This document shows positions 26,075-35,158 of a stretch of DNA of 60,842 bases, in pieces (position 1 is the stretch's first letter; the number at the start of each line of letters is the position of its first letter). The position numbers and the translations under genes are program-made. The notes below the pieces were generated by a model. The model had not been told where the DNA came from. It ran no database searches and saw nothing but the letters and a program-made list of their open reading frames with translations. This DNA is from Tagaea sp. CACIAM 22H2. Its GTDB lineage: Bacteria > Pseudomonadota > Alphaproteobacteria > CACIAM-22H2. Location: positions 1 to 60,842 of the forward strand of contig PVXE01000021.1 of NCBI GenBank assembly GCA_014444615.1, given 5' to 3'.

Positions 26075-26184
26075 TGCCCATTTTACGGTGGACAAACGCG
26101 GCCGGTTGTATTGTCATGCGCGGCGGATCGACGGCCCGGATCAACCGGCGCGATCGCCAATGCGGCATGCAAGGGAGGAATCAG

Positions 26185-27513
26185 ATGGAGATGAAATCGG
26201 GCGGTCTCAGCCGGCGCGACACCATCATCGCCGGTCTCGGCGGGTTGTTCGCCCTCGGCTACAAAGGCGCCAACGCGCAAGGACAGGCGGCGCTGACGTT
26301 CTGGTCGGTGCGCCTCAACACGCCGGAGCTATCGGCAGCGCTTCGCGGAATTCTGGAGCAGTTCCAGCGCGAGAATCCCAGCATCAAGATCACGCACGAG
26401 CCGGTGTCCGGCAATCTCGTCTATCCGAAATTCATGGCCGCGATCCGCGGCCAGTCGATGCCCGATATCGCCGAAGCCTATTCTTACCATCCGCTCCAGT
26501 TCGCCGCGGCGGACCAGATGGAGCCGATGGACGACATCATCAAGGAATGGCAGGCGAACGGTCTGCTCGCCGATATCAGCAACGAATTCGCATACAAGAA
26601 GTTCCTGTGGAAGGACCACTACTGGGGCGTTCCCTACAATCTCGACATCCGCGCGATCTACTACCGCAAGGATCTGCTCGAAGCGAAGGGGATCCAGCCG
26701 CCCAGGACCTGGGCCGAATTCGAAAAGGCCGTTCTCGCCACGCACGATCCGTCGAAGGGCGTGTACGGCCTCGCCTTCCCAGCTGGCAATTTCCACATCG
26801 CCCAGCACTACTATATGGCGTTCATGTTCCAGGCCGGCGGCAGCATCCTGGACAAGGACGGCAATCTGATCTTCGGCACCAAAGCGAAAGACGCGAATGT
26901 CCGCGCCCTGACTTTCCTGACCGACTTCCATACCAAGCATAAGGTCACGCCGCCGGGCATCGCGTCGCACAACACCGACGATTCGCACACGATCTTCGTG
27001 CAGGGCCGCGCGGCGTTCGGCATGGGTGCGGGCCTCATGATCTCGCGCATCATGAAGGAGAATCCGAGCCTGTTCGACAAGGTCGGCATCCTCGAAGTTC
27101 TCGAAGGACCCGCCGGTCCGTCGGGCCGTCTGACGGCGGGTTTCTACAATCCGATGTTCGTGTGGAAGCACAGCCCGGGCAAGGAAGCAGCGAAGACCTT
27201 CGTCCGCTGGTTCGTGCAGCCGGGCCGTCTGGAGCCGCTCTATCGCGCAGCCCCCGGCCAGCATTGGCCGATCTTCAAGCGCGACGCGAACACGCCGCGC
27301 GTGACGGAAAACCGCCTGCTGCGCGAAGCGCTGACCAATGTCGTGCCCTACGCGACGGACTTCGCCTATCCCGGCTTCGGCCGTCCGGAGATGGGCGTCA
27401 TCGACGGCGAGAAGATGTTCGCCGCCCCGGTGAACGAGGTCGTCGTCGGCGCGAAGACGCCGGAAAAGGCTGTGCTCGACGCGCATGCCGCGATGGCGAA
27501 GTTGTTCGTCTAA
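26185..27513 (+). CDS. Sugar ABC transporter substrate-binding protein, Tat-exported
   Basis: This 442-residue extracellular solute-binding protein has an N-terminal twin-arginine signal (SRRDTIIAGLGGLFALG followed by ANAQG). The body has CUT1 features: ALTFWSVRLNTPELSAAL, YPKFMAAIRGQSMPDIAEAY, HYWGVPYNLDIRAIYYRKDL and RTWAEFEKAV. The ATG at 26185 has GGGAGGAA nearby; a second ATG is at 26191. It is the first gene of an operon with two permeases, an isomerase and a lactonase. A strong hairpin follows its stop codon. Confidence 0.88.
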   Translation: MEMKSGGLSRRDTIIAGLGGLFALGYKGANAQGQAALTFWSVRLNTPELSAALRGILEQFQRENPSIKITHEPVSGNLVYPKFMAAIRGQSMPDIAEAYSYHPLQFAAADQMEPMDDIIKEWQANGLLADISNEFAYKKFLWKDHYWGVPYNLDIRAIYYRKDLLEAKGIQPPRTWAEFEKAVLATHDPSKGVYGLAFPAGNFHIAQHYYMAFMFQAGGSILDKDGNLIFGTKAKDANVRALTFLTDFHTKHKVTPPGIASHNTDDSHTIFVQGRAAFGMGAGLMISRIMKENPSLFDKVGILEVLEGPAGPSGRLTAGFYNPMFVWKHSPGKEAAKTFVRWFVQPGRLEPLYRAAPGQHWPIFKRDANTPRVTENRLLREALTNVVPYATDFAYPGFGRPEMGVIDGEKMFAAPVNEVVVGAKTPEKAVLDAHAAMAKLFV

Positions 27514-27524
27514 CGCCGCACCAA

Positions 27525-27551
27525 GCGGGGTCCGGCCATGCCGGACCCCGC
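27525..27551 (+). terminator. Intra-operon hairpin (attenuator or mRNA stabiliser)
   Basis: A perfect 12-bp GC-rich stem (GCGGGGTCCGGC and its complement) with a 3-base loop is followed by CCCTTTT. It sits 12 bases after the binding-protein stop and 40 before the first permease start. Such a structure would let the binding protein be made in excess over the permeases. Confidence 0.75.
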
Positions 27552-27590
27552 CCCTTTTCGCACGCAAGCACGACGACGGAGAACGCGGGG

Positions 27591-28478
27591 ATGTTGGTCC
27601 AGCAACGAAAGCGGATGGCCTTCTGGCTGATCCTGCCGACCTTGCTGCTGATCGTCGCGTTCAAGATCGCGCCGATCGCCGAAGGCGTGGTCGTCAGCTT
27701 CCAGGCGCAATCGATGATGCGCCCCAATCCCGACGCGTTCGTCGGCTGGACCCACTACAAGCGCGCGATCTTCGAGGAAGGCGTGTTCGGCGCCGCCTTG
27801 TGGCGCACGATCGTGTGGACGGTCGGCTCGGTCGTCGGCGCCTATATCGTCGGCCTGTCGATCGCGCTGCTGCTGAACCGGCAATTCGCCGGCCGCGCGA
27901 TCTTCCGGGCGCTGTTCCTGGTCCCCTGGGTCATCCCGGAAGTCGCGACGGCGCTGTTGTGGAAATGGGCCTATGGCGACGAGTTCGGCGTGATCAATTT
28001 CCTGTTGATGCGCCTGGGCGTGCTCGACACGCCGATCCTGTTCCTGTCGAGCCCCGGTGCCGCGATGGCGTCCGTCATCGTCGTGCAGATCTGGAAGCTC
28101 TACCCCATCATGTTCATCACGCTGCTGGCCGCCCTGCAAAGCGTGCCGCGCGAGCTGCACGAATCGGCGGAGATCGACGGCGCCACGGTGTGGCAGCGTT
28201 TCGTCTACGTCACCTTTCCCTATATCCGGCCGACCAGCGTGATCATCACGTTGCTTGCCGCGATCTGGACCTTCCAGAATTTCGACATCATCTATCTGCT
28301 GACCGGCGGCGGCCCGGCCGACGCGACCAAGATCCTGCCCACGCTCGTCTACGAGAAGGGCTTCTGGGGATTGGAACTCGGCTACGCCTCGGCGATCAGC
28401 CTGCTGATGCTGCTGTGCCTGACGGTGTTAAGCGTCAGCTACCTCTTCGTCTATCGCGCGCAACGGGAAGAAACATGA
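27591..28478 (+). CDS. Sugar ABC transporter permease, MalF/UgpA type
   Basis: This 295-residue six-helix membrane protein starts MLVQQRKRMAFWLILPTLLL. The EAA loop is RELHESAEIDGATVWQRFVY, and the MalF-type motif LTGGGPADATKILPTLVYEK is present. GGAG lies just upstream of the ATG at 27591. The stop overlaps the next gene (ATGA). It is distinct from the permease at 11417, so two separate sugar importers are encoded. Confidence 0.9.
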   Translation: MLVQQRKRMAFWLILPTLLLIVAFKIAPIAEGVVVSFQAQSMMRPNPDAFVGWTHYKRAIFEEGVFGAALWRTIVWTVGSVVGAYIVGLSIALLLNRQFAGRAIFRALFLVPWVIPEVATALLWKWAYGDEFGVINFLLMRLGVLDTPILFLSSPGAAMASVIVVQIWKLYPIMFITLLAALQSVPRELHESAEIDGATVWQRFVYVTFPYIRPTSVIITLLAAIWTFQNFDIIYLLTGGGPADATKILPTLVYEKGFWGLELGYASAISLLMLLCLTVLSVSYLFVYRAQREET

Positions 28479-29368
28479 CCGACACCGCCCTCAATCCCGG
28501 CGGCGCGCCGCGATCCGAAGCCGCGATGAACGCCTGGCGGTCGCGCGAGTTCCTGATGCGTCTCGGGCTCTATCTTTTCTTGAGCGCGCTGACGATCGTC
28601 GTGCTGTTTCCGATCCTGTGGATGGCGTCGTCGTCGTTCAAGCCGCAATCGGAATTGTTCGCGCGCGACATGACACTGCTGCCGGTCGATTGGACGCTCG
28701 CGAGCTACATCGCGGTATGGCAAGGCACCAGCTTTCCTTCCTATTTCTTCAACAGCTTCAAGATCGCCGTCGCCTCGACCGCCTTGTCGGTGATCGTGGG
28801 CATGTACGCGGCCTATGCGATCGCGCGCATCAAGTTCCGCGGCCGCTACGCATTCGGCATGCTGCTGCTGATCGCGCAGATGTTCCCGCAGATCATGCTG
28901 GTGATCCCGCTGTTCATCGTCGTGCAGAAGGCGGGACTGCTGAACACCCATATCGCGTTGATCGTGTGCTATGCCGCCTTCGCCCTGCCCTTCACCGTGT
29001 GGATGATGCGCGGCTTCTTCGAAACGATTCCCGAAGAGCTCGAAGACGCCGCCGCCGTCGACGGGGCCGGCATCCTGACCACCTTCCACAAGATCATCCT
29101 GCCGCTGGCGGGGCCGGGCCTGGCCGCCGTCACGATCTTCGCCTTCATCCGCAGCTGGAACGAGTTCCTGTTCGCGCTCGTCTTCCTGCAGTCGCGCACG
29201 ATGTTCACGATGCCGATCGGCCTCGCCAGCTTCCAGGAGGAATACACCTTCCGCTGGGACCTGATCATGGCGGGGGCCGGCATCATCACCCTGCCGATCC
29301 TGTTCTTTTTCCTGCTGATGCAGAAATTCATCGTCGCCGGCCTGCTCGGCGGCGCCGTGAAGGGTTAG
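28475..29368 (+). CDS. Sugar ABC transporter permease, MalG/UgpE type
   Basis: This 297-residue membrane protein has the characteristic first helix ending VVLFPILWMASSSFKPQSEL. The EAA loop reads PEELEDAAAVDGAGILTTFH, and it ends with VAGLLGGAVKG. Its start is coupled to the preceding permease. An isomerase gene follows after 57 bases with its own GGAG site, and no ATPase gene is present. Confidence 0.9.
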   Translation: MTDTALNPGGAPRSEAAMNAWRSREFLMRLGLYLFLSALTIVVLFPILWMASSSFKPQSELFARDMTLLPVDWTLASYIAVWQGTSFPSYFFNSFKIAVASTALSVIVGMYAAYAIARIKFRGRYAFGMLLLIAQMFPQIMLVIPLFIVVQKAGLLNTHIALIVCYAAFALPFTVWMMRGFFETIPEELEDAAAVDGAGILTTFHKIILPLAGPGLAAVTIFAFIRSWNEFLFALVFLQSRTMFTMPIGLASFQEEYTFRWDLIMAGAGIITLPILFFFLLMQKFIVAGLLGGAVKG

Positions 29369-29425
29369 CCCCCCGCCGTCGCATTCGCCAACCACCCCAT
29401 CCAACGCAACGAGGAGTAGAGTATC

Positions 29426-30376
29426 ATGAAGTTCGGAGCCAGCTGCTGGCCCTTCCAGTGGGAACCGCCCTACGACGAGGCCATTCGCCGCATCGCCCGC
29501 CACGGGTTCAAGGCGACCGAGTTGATCGGCTGGAACAAGGATTATCTGCGCGATTACTACACGCCCGATACGATCAAGAAGCTGAAATCGGTTCTGTCGG
29601 GCGAAGGTGTAGCGATCTCGCAGTTCGTGTCGACGCCGCACGACCTGTCGAGCCCCGACAAGGCCAAGCGCGACGCCGCCGTCGATCATTGGGCGCGCGC
29701 GGTCGAGGTGGGCGCGGAGCTGGGCTCGCCGATCATCAACATGGTCAGCGCCTATCCGTTCGGCTTCCGCGACGCCGAGTATCCGCGCATCACCACGAAG
29801 CCGCTGGTCCAGACCTTCACCAACAAGATCCCGAAGGGTCTGAACTGGGACCAGAATTATCAGGACTACGTCCAGTCGCTGAAGACATGCGCTAAGCTGT
29901 GCGAGAAGGCCGGCGTGAAGCTGTCGATCGAGCCGCACCCGTTCCGCTACCTCGCCAACACCGACGGCGCGCTGCGCTTGATCGAGGACGTCGATTCGCC
30001 CGCCTTCGGCGTTAATCTCGACCCCAGCCACACCTTCCCGGTCGGCGACTTCCCGAACGTGTCCGTCTATCGCCTGGGCAAGCACCTGTTGCACTTGCAC
30101 GTGTCGGACAATGACGGCGTCACGAACGTCCATTGGCGGCCTGGCATGGGCAAGATCGACTGGAAGGAAATGTTCGTCGCGCTCAAGGAGGTCGGTTACG
30201 ACGGCGTGGTATCGATCGAGCTCGAAGACGTGCCCGGCACGTCGCGCGGGCCGACTTCGACGGCGCCGGGCCTGTTCCGCAATCCGACCGCGACGGATCA
30301 GTTCGTCGAGGAAACGGTGCTGGCGATGAAGTATCTCAAAGGTATCTGCGCCGAAGTCGGCATCAAGGTCGAGTAA
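29426..30376 (+). CDS. Sugar phosphate isomerase/epimerase family TIM-barrel protein
   Basis: This 316-residue AP-endonuclease-2-like TIM barrel has four metal-ligand strands: Glu in LSIEPHPFRY, Asp in VNLDPSHTFPVGD, His in LLHLHVSDNDGVTN and Glu in VVSIELEDVPGT. An active-site Arg may lie in HWRPGMGKID. Relatives isomerise or epimerise keto sugars, and some split 3-keto-glycosides by beta-elimination. It lies between the ABC permeases and the lactonase. The substrate cannot be read; the cluster context favours a 3-oxidised sugar (inference). Confidence 0.83.
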   Translation: MKFGASCWPFQWEPPYDEAIRRIARHGFKATELIGWNKDYLRDYYTPDTIKKLKSVLSGEGVAISQFVSTPHDLSSPDKAKRDAAVDHWARAVEVGAELGSPIINMVSAYPFGFRDAEYPRITTKPLVQTFTNKIPKGLNWDQNYQDYVQSLKTCAKLCEKAGVKLSIEPHPFRYLANTDGALRLIEDVDSPAFGVNLDPSHTFPVGDFPNVSVYRLGKHLLHLHVSDNDGVTNVHWRPGMGKIDWKEMFVALKEVGYDGVVSIELEDVPGTSRGPTSTAPGLFRNPTATDQFVEETVLAMKYLKGICAEVGIKVE

Positions 30377-30399
30377 GCAGCGAGAAGGATCGAAGGCCG

Positions 30400-31512
30400 A
30401 TGTCGAACGACGAATTGGTTTACGTAGGCACCTATAGCGAGCCGATTCTGTTCGGCACCGGCCAGATCCTGCAGGGCAAGGGCAAGGGCATCTATTGCTA
30501 TCGCTTCGATCGCGAGGCGGGGAAGCTGCATCTGCTCGGCATCACCGAGGGTGTGCGGAACTCCTCCTATCTCGCCTTCGATCCCAAGCGCCGCTTCTTG
30601 TTCTGCGTGAACGAGTACAAGGAATACGAAGGCAAGGCGAGCGGGGCCGTCAGCGCGTTCCGCATCGATCCCGCGACCGGAAAACTCGCGTATCTCAACA
30701 CCAAAGCGAGCCACGGCACCGATCCGTGCCATCTGATCGTCGATGCCACCGGACGCTTCGTGCTGATCGCGAATTTCGCCAGTGGCAGCGTATCCGTGCT
30801 GCCGATCGCCGAGGATGGATCCCTGGGCGAGGCCGTCGAGTTCATTCAGCACAAGGGCGGAACGGGTGTCGATCCGCGTCGCCAGACGGGTCCGCACGCC
30901 CATGCGGTCGCGATCGATGCCGCGAACCGCTTCGTCTTCGTGCCCGATCTCGGCCTCGACGGCGTCGTCGTCTACGCGTTCGACGACAAGACCGGGAAGC
31001 TGACGCCGCACAAGACCCAGCCTTTGGTAAAGACGGCGCCAGGAGCCGGCCCGCGCCAGCTCGTGTTCCGCCCGGATGGCAAGTTCGCGTATCTGATCAA
31101 CGAGCTGAATTCCACGATGACCGCCTTCGCCTACGATGCGGGCAACGGCACGTTGACCGAGCTTCATACGCTGCCGACCTTGCCGCCCGGCTATCACGGC
31201 CATTCGACCTGCGCCGAAGTGCAGATCACGCCGGACGGCAAATTTCTCTATGGGTCCAATCGCGGCCACGATTCGCTGGCGATCTACGCGATCGACGCCG
31301 CGACAGGGCGAATGACGATCGTCGGTCACGAGCACACGCGCGGGCGCATTCCCCGCAATTTCGAGATCAGCCCGTGCGGCAAGTTCATCGCCGCCGCGAA
31401 CCAGGATACCAACAACGTATTGCTGTTCCGCCTGGATCCCGCCACGGGGAAGATCTACCCGACCGGCGACGTGGTCGATCCCGGCACGCCGATCTGCGTG
31501 CGATTCCGGTAA
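30400..31512 (+). CDS. Lactonase, seven-bladed beta-propeller (6-phosphogluconolactonase-like)
   Basis: This 370-residue protein has the repeated propeller blades of the YbhE/Pgl lactonase family, seen in recurrent D-x-x-GRF/GKF motifs: DPKRRFLFCVNEY, DATGRFVLIANFASGSVSVL, DAANRFVFVPDLGLDGVVVY, RPDGKFAYLINEL and TPDGKFLYGSNRGHDSLAIY. Family members hydrolyse sugar lactones. It starts 23 bases after the isomerase gene and probably ends the ABC operon. No signal peptide is seen. Whether the substrate is a 6-phosphogluconolactone or a free or keto-lactone is open. Confidence 0.83.
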   Translation: MSNDELVYVGTYSEPILFGTGQILQGKGKGIYCYRFDREAGKLHLLGITEGVRNSSYLAFDPKRRFLFCVNEYKEYEGKASGAVSAFRIDPATGKLAYLNTKASHGTDPCHLIVDATGRFVLIANFASGSVSVLPIAEDGSLGEAVEFIQHKGGTGVDPRRQTGPHAHAVAIDAANRFVFVPDLGLDGVVVYAFDDKTGKLTPHKTQPLVKTAPGAGPRQLVFRPDGKFAYLINELNSTMTAFAYDAGNGTLTELHTLPTLPPGYHGHSTCAEVQITPDGKFLYGSNRGHDSLAIYAIDAATGRMTIVGHEHTRGRIPRNFEISPCGKFIAAANQDTNNVLLFRLDPATGKIYPTGDVVDPGTPICVRFR

Positions 31513-31586
31513 CGGGAACAATCGACCCGGAGACGAAAAAATTTCCTGTCGCCGCCGCCGACTCGGGCTAGCTTAGCGGCCAAGCT

Positions 31587-31608
31587 GCGTCCGGCGGGGG
31601 CCGGACGC
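31587..31608 (+). terminator. GC-rich hairpin before the globin chemoreceptor
   Basis: A perfect 9-bp stem (GCGTCCGGC and its complement) with a GGGG loop lies about 75 bases after the lactonase stop and 10 bases before the next start. There is no T-run, so it may be a terminator for the ABC operon or a structured leader. Confidence 0.45.
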
Positions 31609-31618
31609 GCCGAAGGGA

Positions 31619-32899
31619 ATGGCGGCCGGCATGGCGGACGAAAAGGCGACGCTCGAAGAGCGCCTGAAATTCATCGGCTTCGGAGCCGAGGATGCCGCCG
31701 CGTTACGGCGGATCAAGCCGTTGCTGGCGCAGAATCTCCAGCGGATCCTGACCAAGTTCTACGGTCATATCGAAGCCTATCCGAATTTGATGGCGATGTT
31801 CGGCGGCACCAAAGGTGTCGCCCATGCCCGCACCGCCCAGGCCGAGCATTGGATGAAGCTGTTCGACGCCGGATTCGACGCCGAATACGTGACGCGCGCC
31901 TTGCGCATCGGGGATGCGCATCACCGCATCGGGCTGGAGCCGCGCTGGTACATCGCGGGTTACGCTATGGCGGTGGGTGAGTTGACCGCCGTGATTTCCG
32001 AAGCCGTGCGCTGGCGCACGGCCGAGCGCACCGCCACGCTGCGGGCGCTGAACAAAGCCGTGATGCTGGATATGGACTATGCGATCTCGGTCTATATCGC
32101 CAAAGGCAAGGTCGAGACGGCGACCCGCGTCGCGGGGCCGATCGAACAGATCCGGGGGGCGGCCAACGAGATTTCGCAGGCGAGCGGCGATCTCGCCCGG
32201 CGCACCGAACGCCAAGCTTCGGCGTTGCAGGAAACCGCCGCAACGATGGCCGGGATCACCGCCGCCGTCGGCCAAGCCGCCAGCAGCGCCGCGCGCGCCA
32301 GCACGCTCGCTTCCGAAGCGCGTGCGCTGGCCGAAGACGGCGGCAAGGCCGTCACCAGCGTCGCCCAAGCGATGACGCGGATCGAAACCTCGTCTTCGCG
32401 CATCGGCGTGATCAGCCAAGCGCTGGAGGAAATCTCGTTCCAGACGAAACTCCTGTCGCTCAACGCCGCGGTCGAAGCCGCGCGTGCGGGCGAATCCGGC
32501 AAGGGCTTCGCGGTCGTCGCGCAGGAAGTGCGCGCGCTGGCCGAACGCTCGCGTCAAGCCTCGATGGAAGTGCGCGAGTTGATTGCCGAAAGCTCGATCG
32601 AGGTCGGCCAGGGCGTGCGGCTGGTGACAGCCGCCAACGAGGCGCTGGGCGCCATCGTCAAAGTGGTCGCCGAGGTCGACGAGATCGCGCCCGAAATCGC
32701 CGCGGGCAGCCGCGAAGTGGCGCGCAGCATGGCCGAAATCGACAAGGCGCTGGGCGAACTGGACACCACGACCCAGCAGAACGCGGCGATGGTGGAGGAA
32801 AACTCCGCCGCCGTCGGCTCGCTCGCGCGTCAAGTCGCCGACATCTCGCAAGTTCTGGCGAGTTTCTTGGGCGACGAAACGGCCAAGAAGCGGCGCTAA
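31619..32899 (+). CDS. Globin-coupled chemotaxis sensor (HemAT-like)
   Basis: This 426-residue soluble receptor has an N-terminal protoglobin domain (about 10-165) with the proximal heme His, probably His101, in [20 protein letters not shown] methyl-accepting signalling domain follows (about 180-420), with the hairpin-tip region [20 protein letters not shown], then [18 protein letters not shown]. There are no membrane segments. By family it senses oxygen or another gas through heme and signals to CheA. The start may instead be the ATG at 31631. It overlaps the end of the convergent LacI gene by 4 bases. Confidence 0.9.
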   Translation: MAAGMADEKATLEERLKFIGFGAEDAAALRRIKPLLAQNLQRILTKFYGHIEAYPNLMAMFGGTKGVAHARTAQAEHWMKLFDAGFDAEYVTRALRIGDAHHRIGLEPRWYIAGYAMAVGELTAVISEAVRWRTAERTATLRALNKAVMLDMDYAISVYIAKGKVETATRVAGPIEQIRGAANEISQASGDLARRTERQASALQETAATMAGITAAVGQAASSAARASTLASEARALAEDGGKAVTSVAQAMTRIETSSSRIGVISQALEEISFQTKLLSLNAAVEAARAGESGKGFAVVAQEVRALAERSRQASMEVRELIAESSIEVGQGVRLVTAANEALGAIVKVVAEVDEIAPEIAAGSREVARSMAEIDKALGELDTTTQQNAAMVEENSAAVGSLARQVADISQVLASFLGDETAKKRR

Positions 32900-33953
32900 C
32901 GCGGGCCGGGTGCCGGCCCCGTGCTGCCGCGCACCAGCAATTCGGTCGCAAGCCGCACATGGGCGGGCACGTCGGCCGAACCGGTCATCAGATCGGCCAG
33001 CATATCGCCCGCCGTCTCGCCGATCTGGCGGCGCGGCACGAAAACCGTGGTCAAGGCCGGCTCGCTGAAACGCGCGTAATCGATACCGTCGAAGCCGACG
33101 ATCGACATGTCGCGCGGCACGGCGAGCCCCGCCGCGTGGATCGTCTTCAGAAACCCGATCGCCATTTCGTCCGAGGCGGCGAACAGCGCCGTCGGCCGGT
33201 CGCGCGGCTTGGCGCGCAGCATCGCCTCGGCCGCCGCCACGCCGGACGCGAAGTAGTAATCGCCCGTCCATTCGAGGCCTTCGGCCCCCGCCAGCGCGTC
33301 GCGGAAGCCCATGCGGCGCGCGGAATCCAGATGGCTGCGCAGCCGCCCCGACAGATAGGCGATGCGCTTGTGGCCAAGGCCGACCAAATATTCGACCGCC
33401 ATACGCGCGGCGGCGCGGTTGTCGACTTCGACTTGCGGGAATTTTGCGCCACGAATGCGCTCGCCCACCGCGACGATCGGCAAGCGCGCGTATCGAGCAT
33501 CGTGCGCACCGGCCCCTTGGGCACGTAGCCGTTGAGCAGCAGCACGCCGTCGACCTGGCCGGCGGCGGCGAGATCGACATAGCGCTCCTCGTGGTCGGGC
33601 GAGTTGTCCCGCGTCGCAGTCAGATCGAGATTGGCGATGATAAGGCCGTAGCCGCGCCGCGTGAGTGCGGCGTCGATACCGCGCAGCAATTCGCCGAAAT
33701 AGGCGTTGCCGATATTCGGCACCACGACCAGCGCCATGTGACTGCGCCGGGCGCGCAGATTGCGCGCCGCGACATTGGGCGTGTAGCCCAGGCGCTTGGC
33801 TGCCGCGACGACGCGCGCGCGCGTGGCCGCTTCGACCATGCCGGGTTTCGCGAGGGCGCGGCTGACCGTGGCGACCGAAACGCCAGCGATCCGGGCGACG
33901 TCGGCAATCTTCGCGGTCTTGATCCGGCGGGTGGATTTATTCTTCGCGGCCAT
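32896..33953 (-). pseudogene. LacI-family regulator, frameshifted
   Basis: Two reading frames together make one LacI protein. The first (33953 down to about 33493) holds the HTH KIADVARIAGVSVATVSRAL and the effector-domain start HMALVVVPNIGNAYFGELLR. The second (about 33496 to 32896) continues with LPIVAVGERIRGAKFPQVEV through GFDGIDYARFSEPALTTVFV. The break lies at MLDTRAC; adding one base in ACGCGCGC would restore MLDTARLPIVAV. It is either a real loss of function or a sequencing or assembly slip in a CG-rich run. It is divergent from the isomerase/oxidoreductase genes and would control this cluster, possibly also the one at 26.1 kb. Confidence 0.85.
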
Positions 33954-34047
33954 GCTGGGGAACGAATGTGGCCGGGTTCGCGGGGGCTGACAAGCATCGG
34001 CTTTACGTCCGGTCTTGCGCTGCCGCCGAAACCCCGGATAGGTTGTA

Positions 34048-34061
34048 TGCAATCGTTTTTT
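34048..34061. promoter_or_regulatory. Candidate LacI-type operator
   Basis: TGCAATCGTTTTTT shares the core AATCGTTTT with the site at 26061-26074. It lies between the frameshifted LacI gene and the isomerase gene starting at 34094. The right arm is degenerate. Confidence 0.4.
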
Positions 34062-34093
34062 AAATAGACAATCGGTACCGGGAGAAGCGCTTC

Positions 34094-35158
34094 ATGCCTG
34101 CCACGATGAAAGGACCCGCCATCTTCCTCGCCCAATTCGCGGGCGACGAAGCGCCGTTCAATTCTTTCCCCGCCATCGTCAAATGGGCGGCCTCGCTCGG
34201 CTACAAGGGCGTGCAGGTGCCGAGCTGGGACAAGCGCCTGTTCGATCTGGAAAAGGCCGCGTCGTCCAAAACCTATTGCGACGAGATCGCGGGCATCGCC
34301 GCCCAGCATGGCGTGACGATCACCGAACTCTCGACCCATTTGCAGGGCCAGCTCGTCGCCGTGAACCCGGCTTATGACGAAATGTTCGACGCCTTCGCCC
34401 CGGCGGAAGTGAAGGGCAACCCGGCCGCGCGGCGCGAATGGGCCGAACGCCAAGTGCGCCTCGCCGCCAAGGCTTCGCGCAATCTCGGTCTCAGCGGCCA
34501 TGTCGGCTTCCCCGGCGCGCTTGCTTGGCCCTATCTCTATCCCTGGCCGCAACGCCCGCCGGGCCTGATCGAGGAAGCCTTCGCGGAATTGGCGCGGCGC
34601 TGGAAGCCGCTGCTCGACGCGTTCGACGAGAACGGCGTGGATGTCGGCTTCGAGATCCATCCCGGCGAGGATGTGTTCGACGGCATCACGTTCGAGATGT
34701 TCCTTGCGGCGCTGAACAACCATCCGCGCTGCAAGATCAATTACGACCCGTCGCATTTCCTGCTGCAACAGCTCGACTATCTCGCCTTTATCGACATCTA
34801 CGCCGAACGCATCAGCGCCTTCCATGTGAAGGACGCCGAGTTCAACCCGAGCGGGCGCCAGGGCGTCTATTCGGGCTATCAGCCCTGGATCAACCGCGCC
34901 GGGCGCTTCCGTTCGCTCGGCGACGGACAGATCAATTTCAGCGGCATCTTCTCGCGCCTCGCCACGCACGGTTATTCGGGCTGGGCGGTGCTGGAATGGG
35001 AATGCTGCCTGAAGCACCCCGAAGACGGCGCACGCGAAGGGGCCGAGTTCATCAAGCGCCACATCATCCGCACGACCGACAAGGCGTTCGACGATTTCGC
35101 CGGCGGCGAAACCGACAAGAACCAGATCGCGCGCTTGATCGGGACGGCGAAGCGATGA
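34094..35158 (+). CDS. Sugar phosphate isomerase/epimerase family TIM-barrel protein
   Basis: This 354-residue AP-endonuclease-2-like barrel has probable metal ligands: Glu in VGFEIHPGEDVFDG, Asp in INYDPSHFLLQQL, His in SAFHVKDAEFNPSG and Glu in WAVLEWECCLKHPE. It is longer than the protein at 29426 and only distantly similar, so the pathway has two different barrels. It is coupled by an ATGA overlap to a Gfo/Idh/MocA oxidoreductase. That pairing resembles systems that oxidise a sugar and then isomerise or cleave the keto sugar (family knowledge). The substrate is unknown. Confidence 0.83.
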   Translation: MPATMKGPAIFLAQFAGDEAPFNSFPAIVKWAASLGYKGVQVPSWDKRLFDLEKAASSKTYCDEIAGIAAQHGVTITELSTHLQGQLVAVNPAYDEMFDAFAPAEVKGNPAARREWAERQVRLAAKASRNLGLSGHVGFPGALAWPYLYPWPQRPPGLIEEAFAELARRWKPLLDAFDENGVDVGFEIHPGEDVFDGITFEMFLAALNNHPRCKINYDPSHFLLQQLDYLAFIDIYAERISAFHVKDAEFNPSGRQGVYSGYQPWINRAGRFRSLGDGQINFSGIFSRLATHGYSGWAVLEWECCLKHPEDGAREGAEFIKRHIIRTTDKAFDDFAGGETDKNQIARLIGTAKR

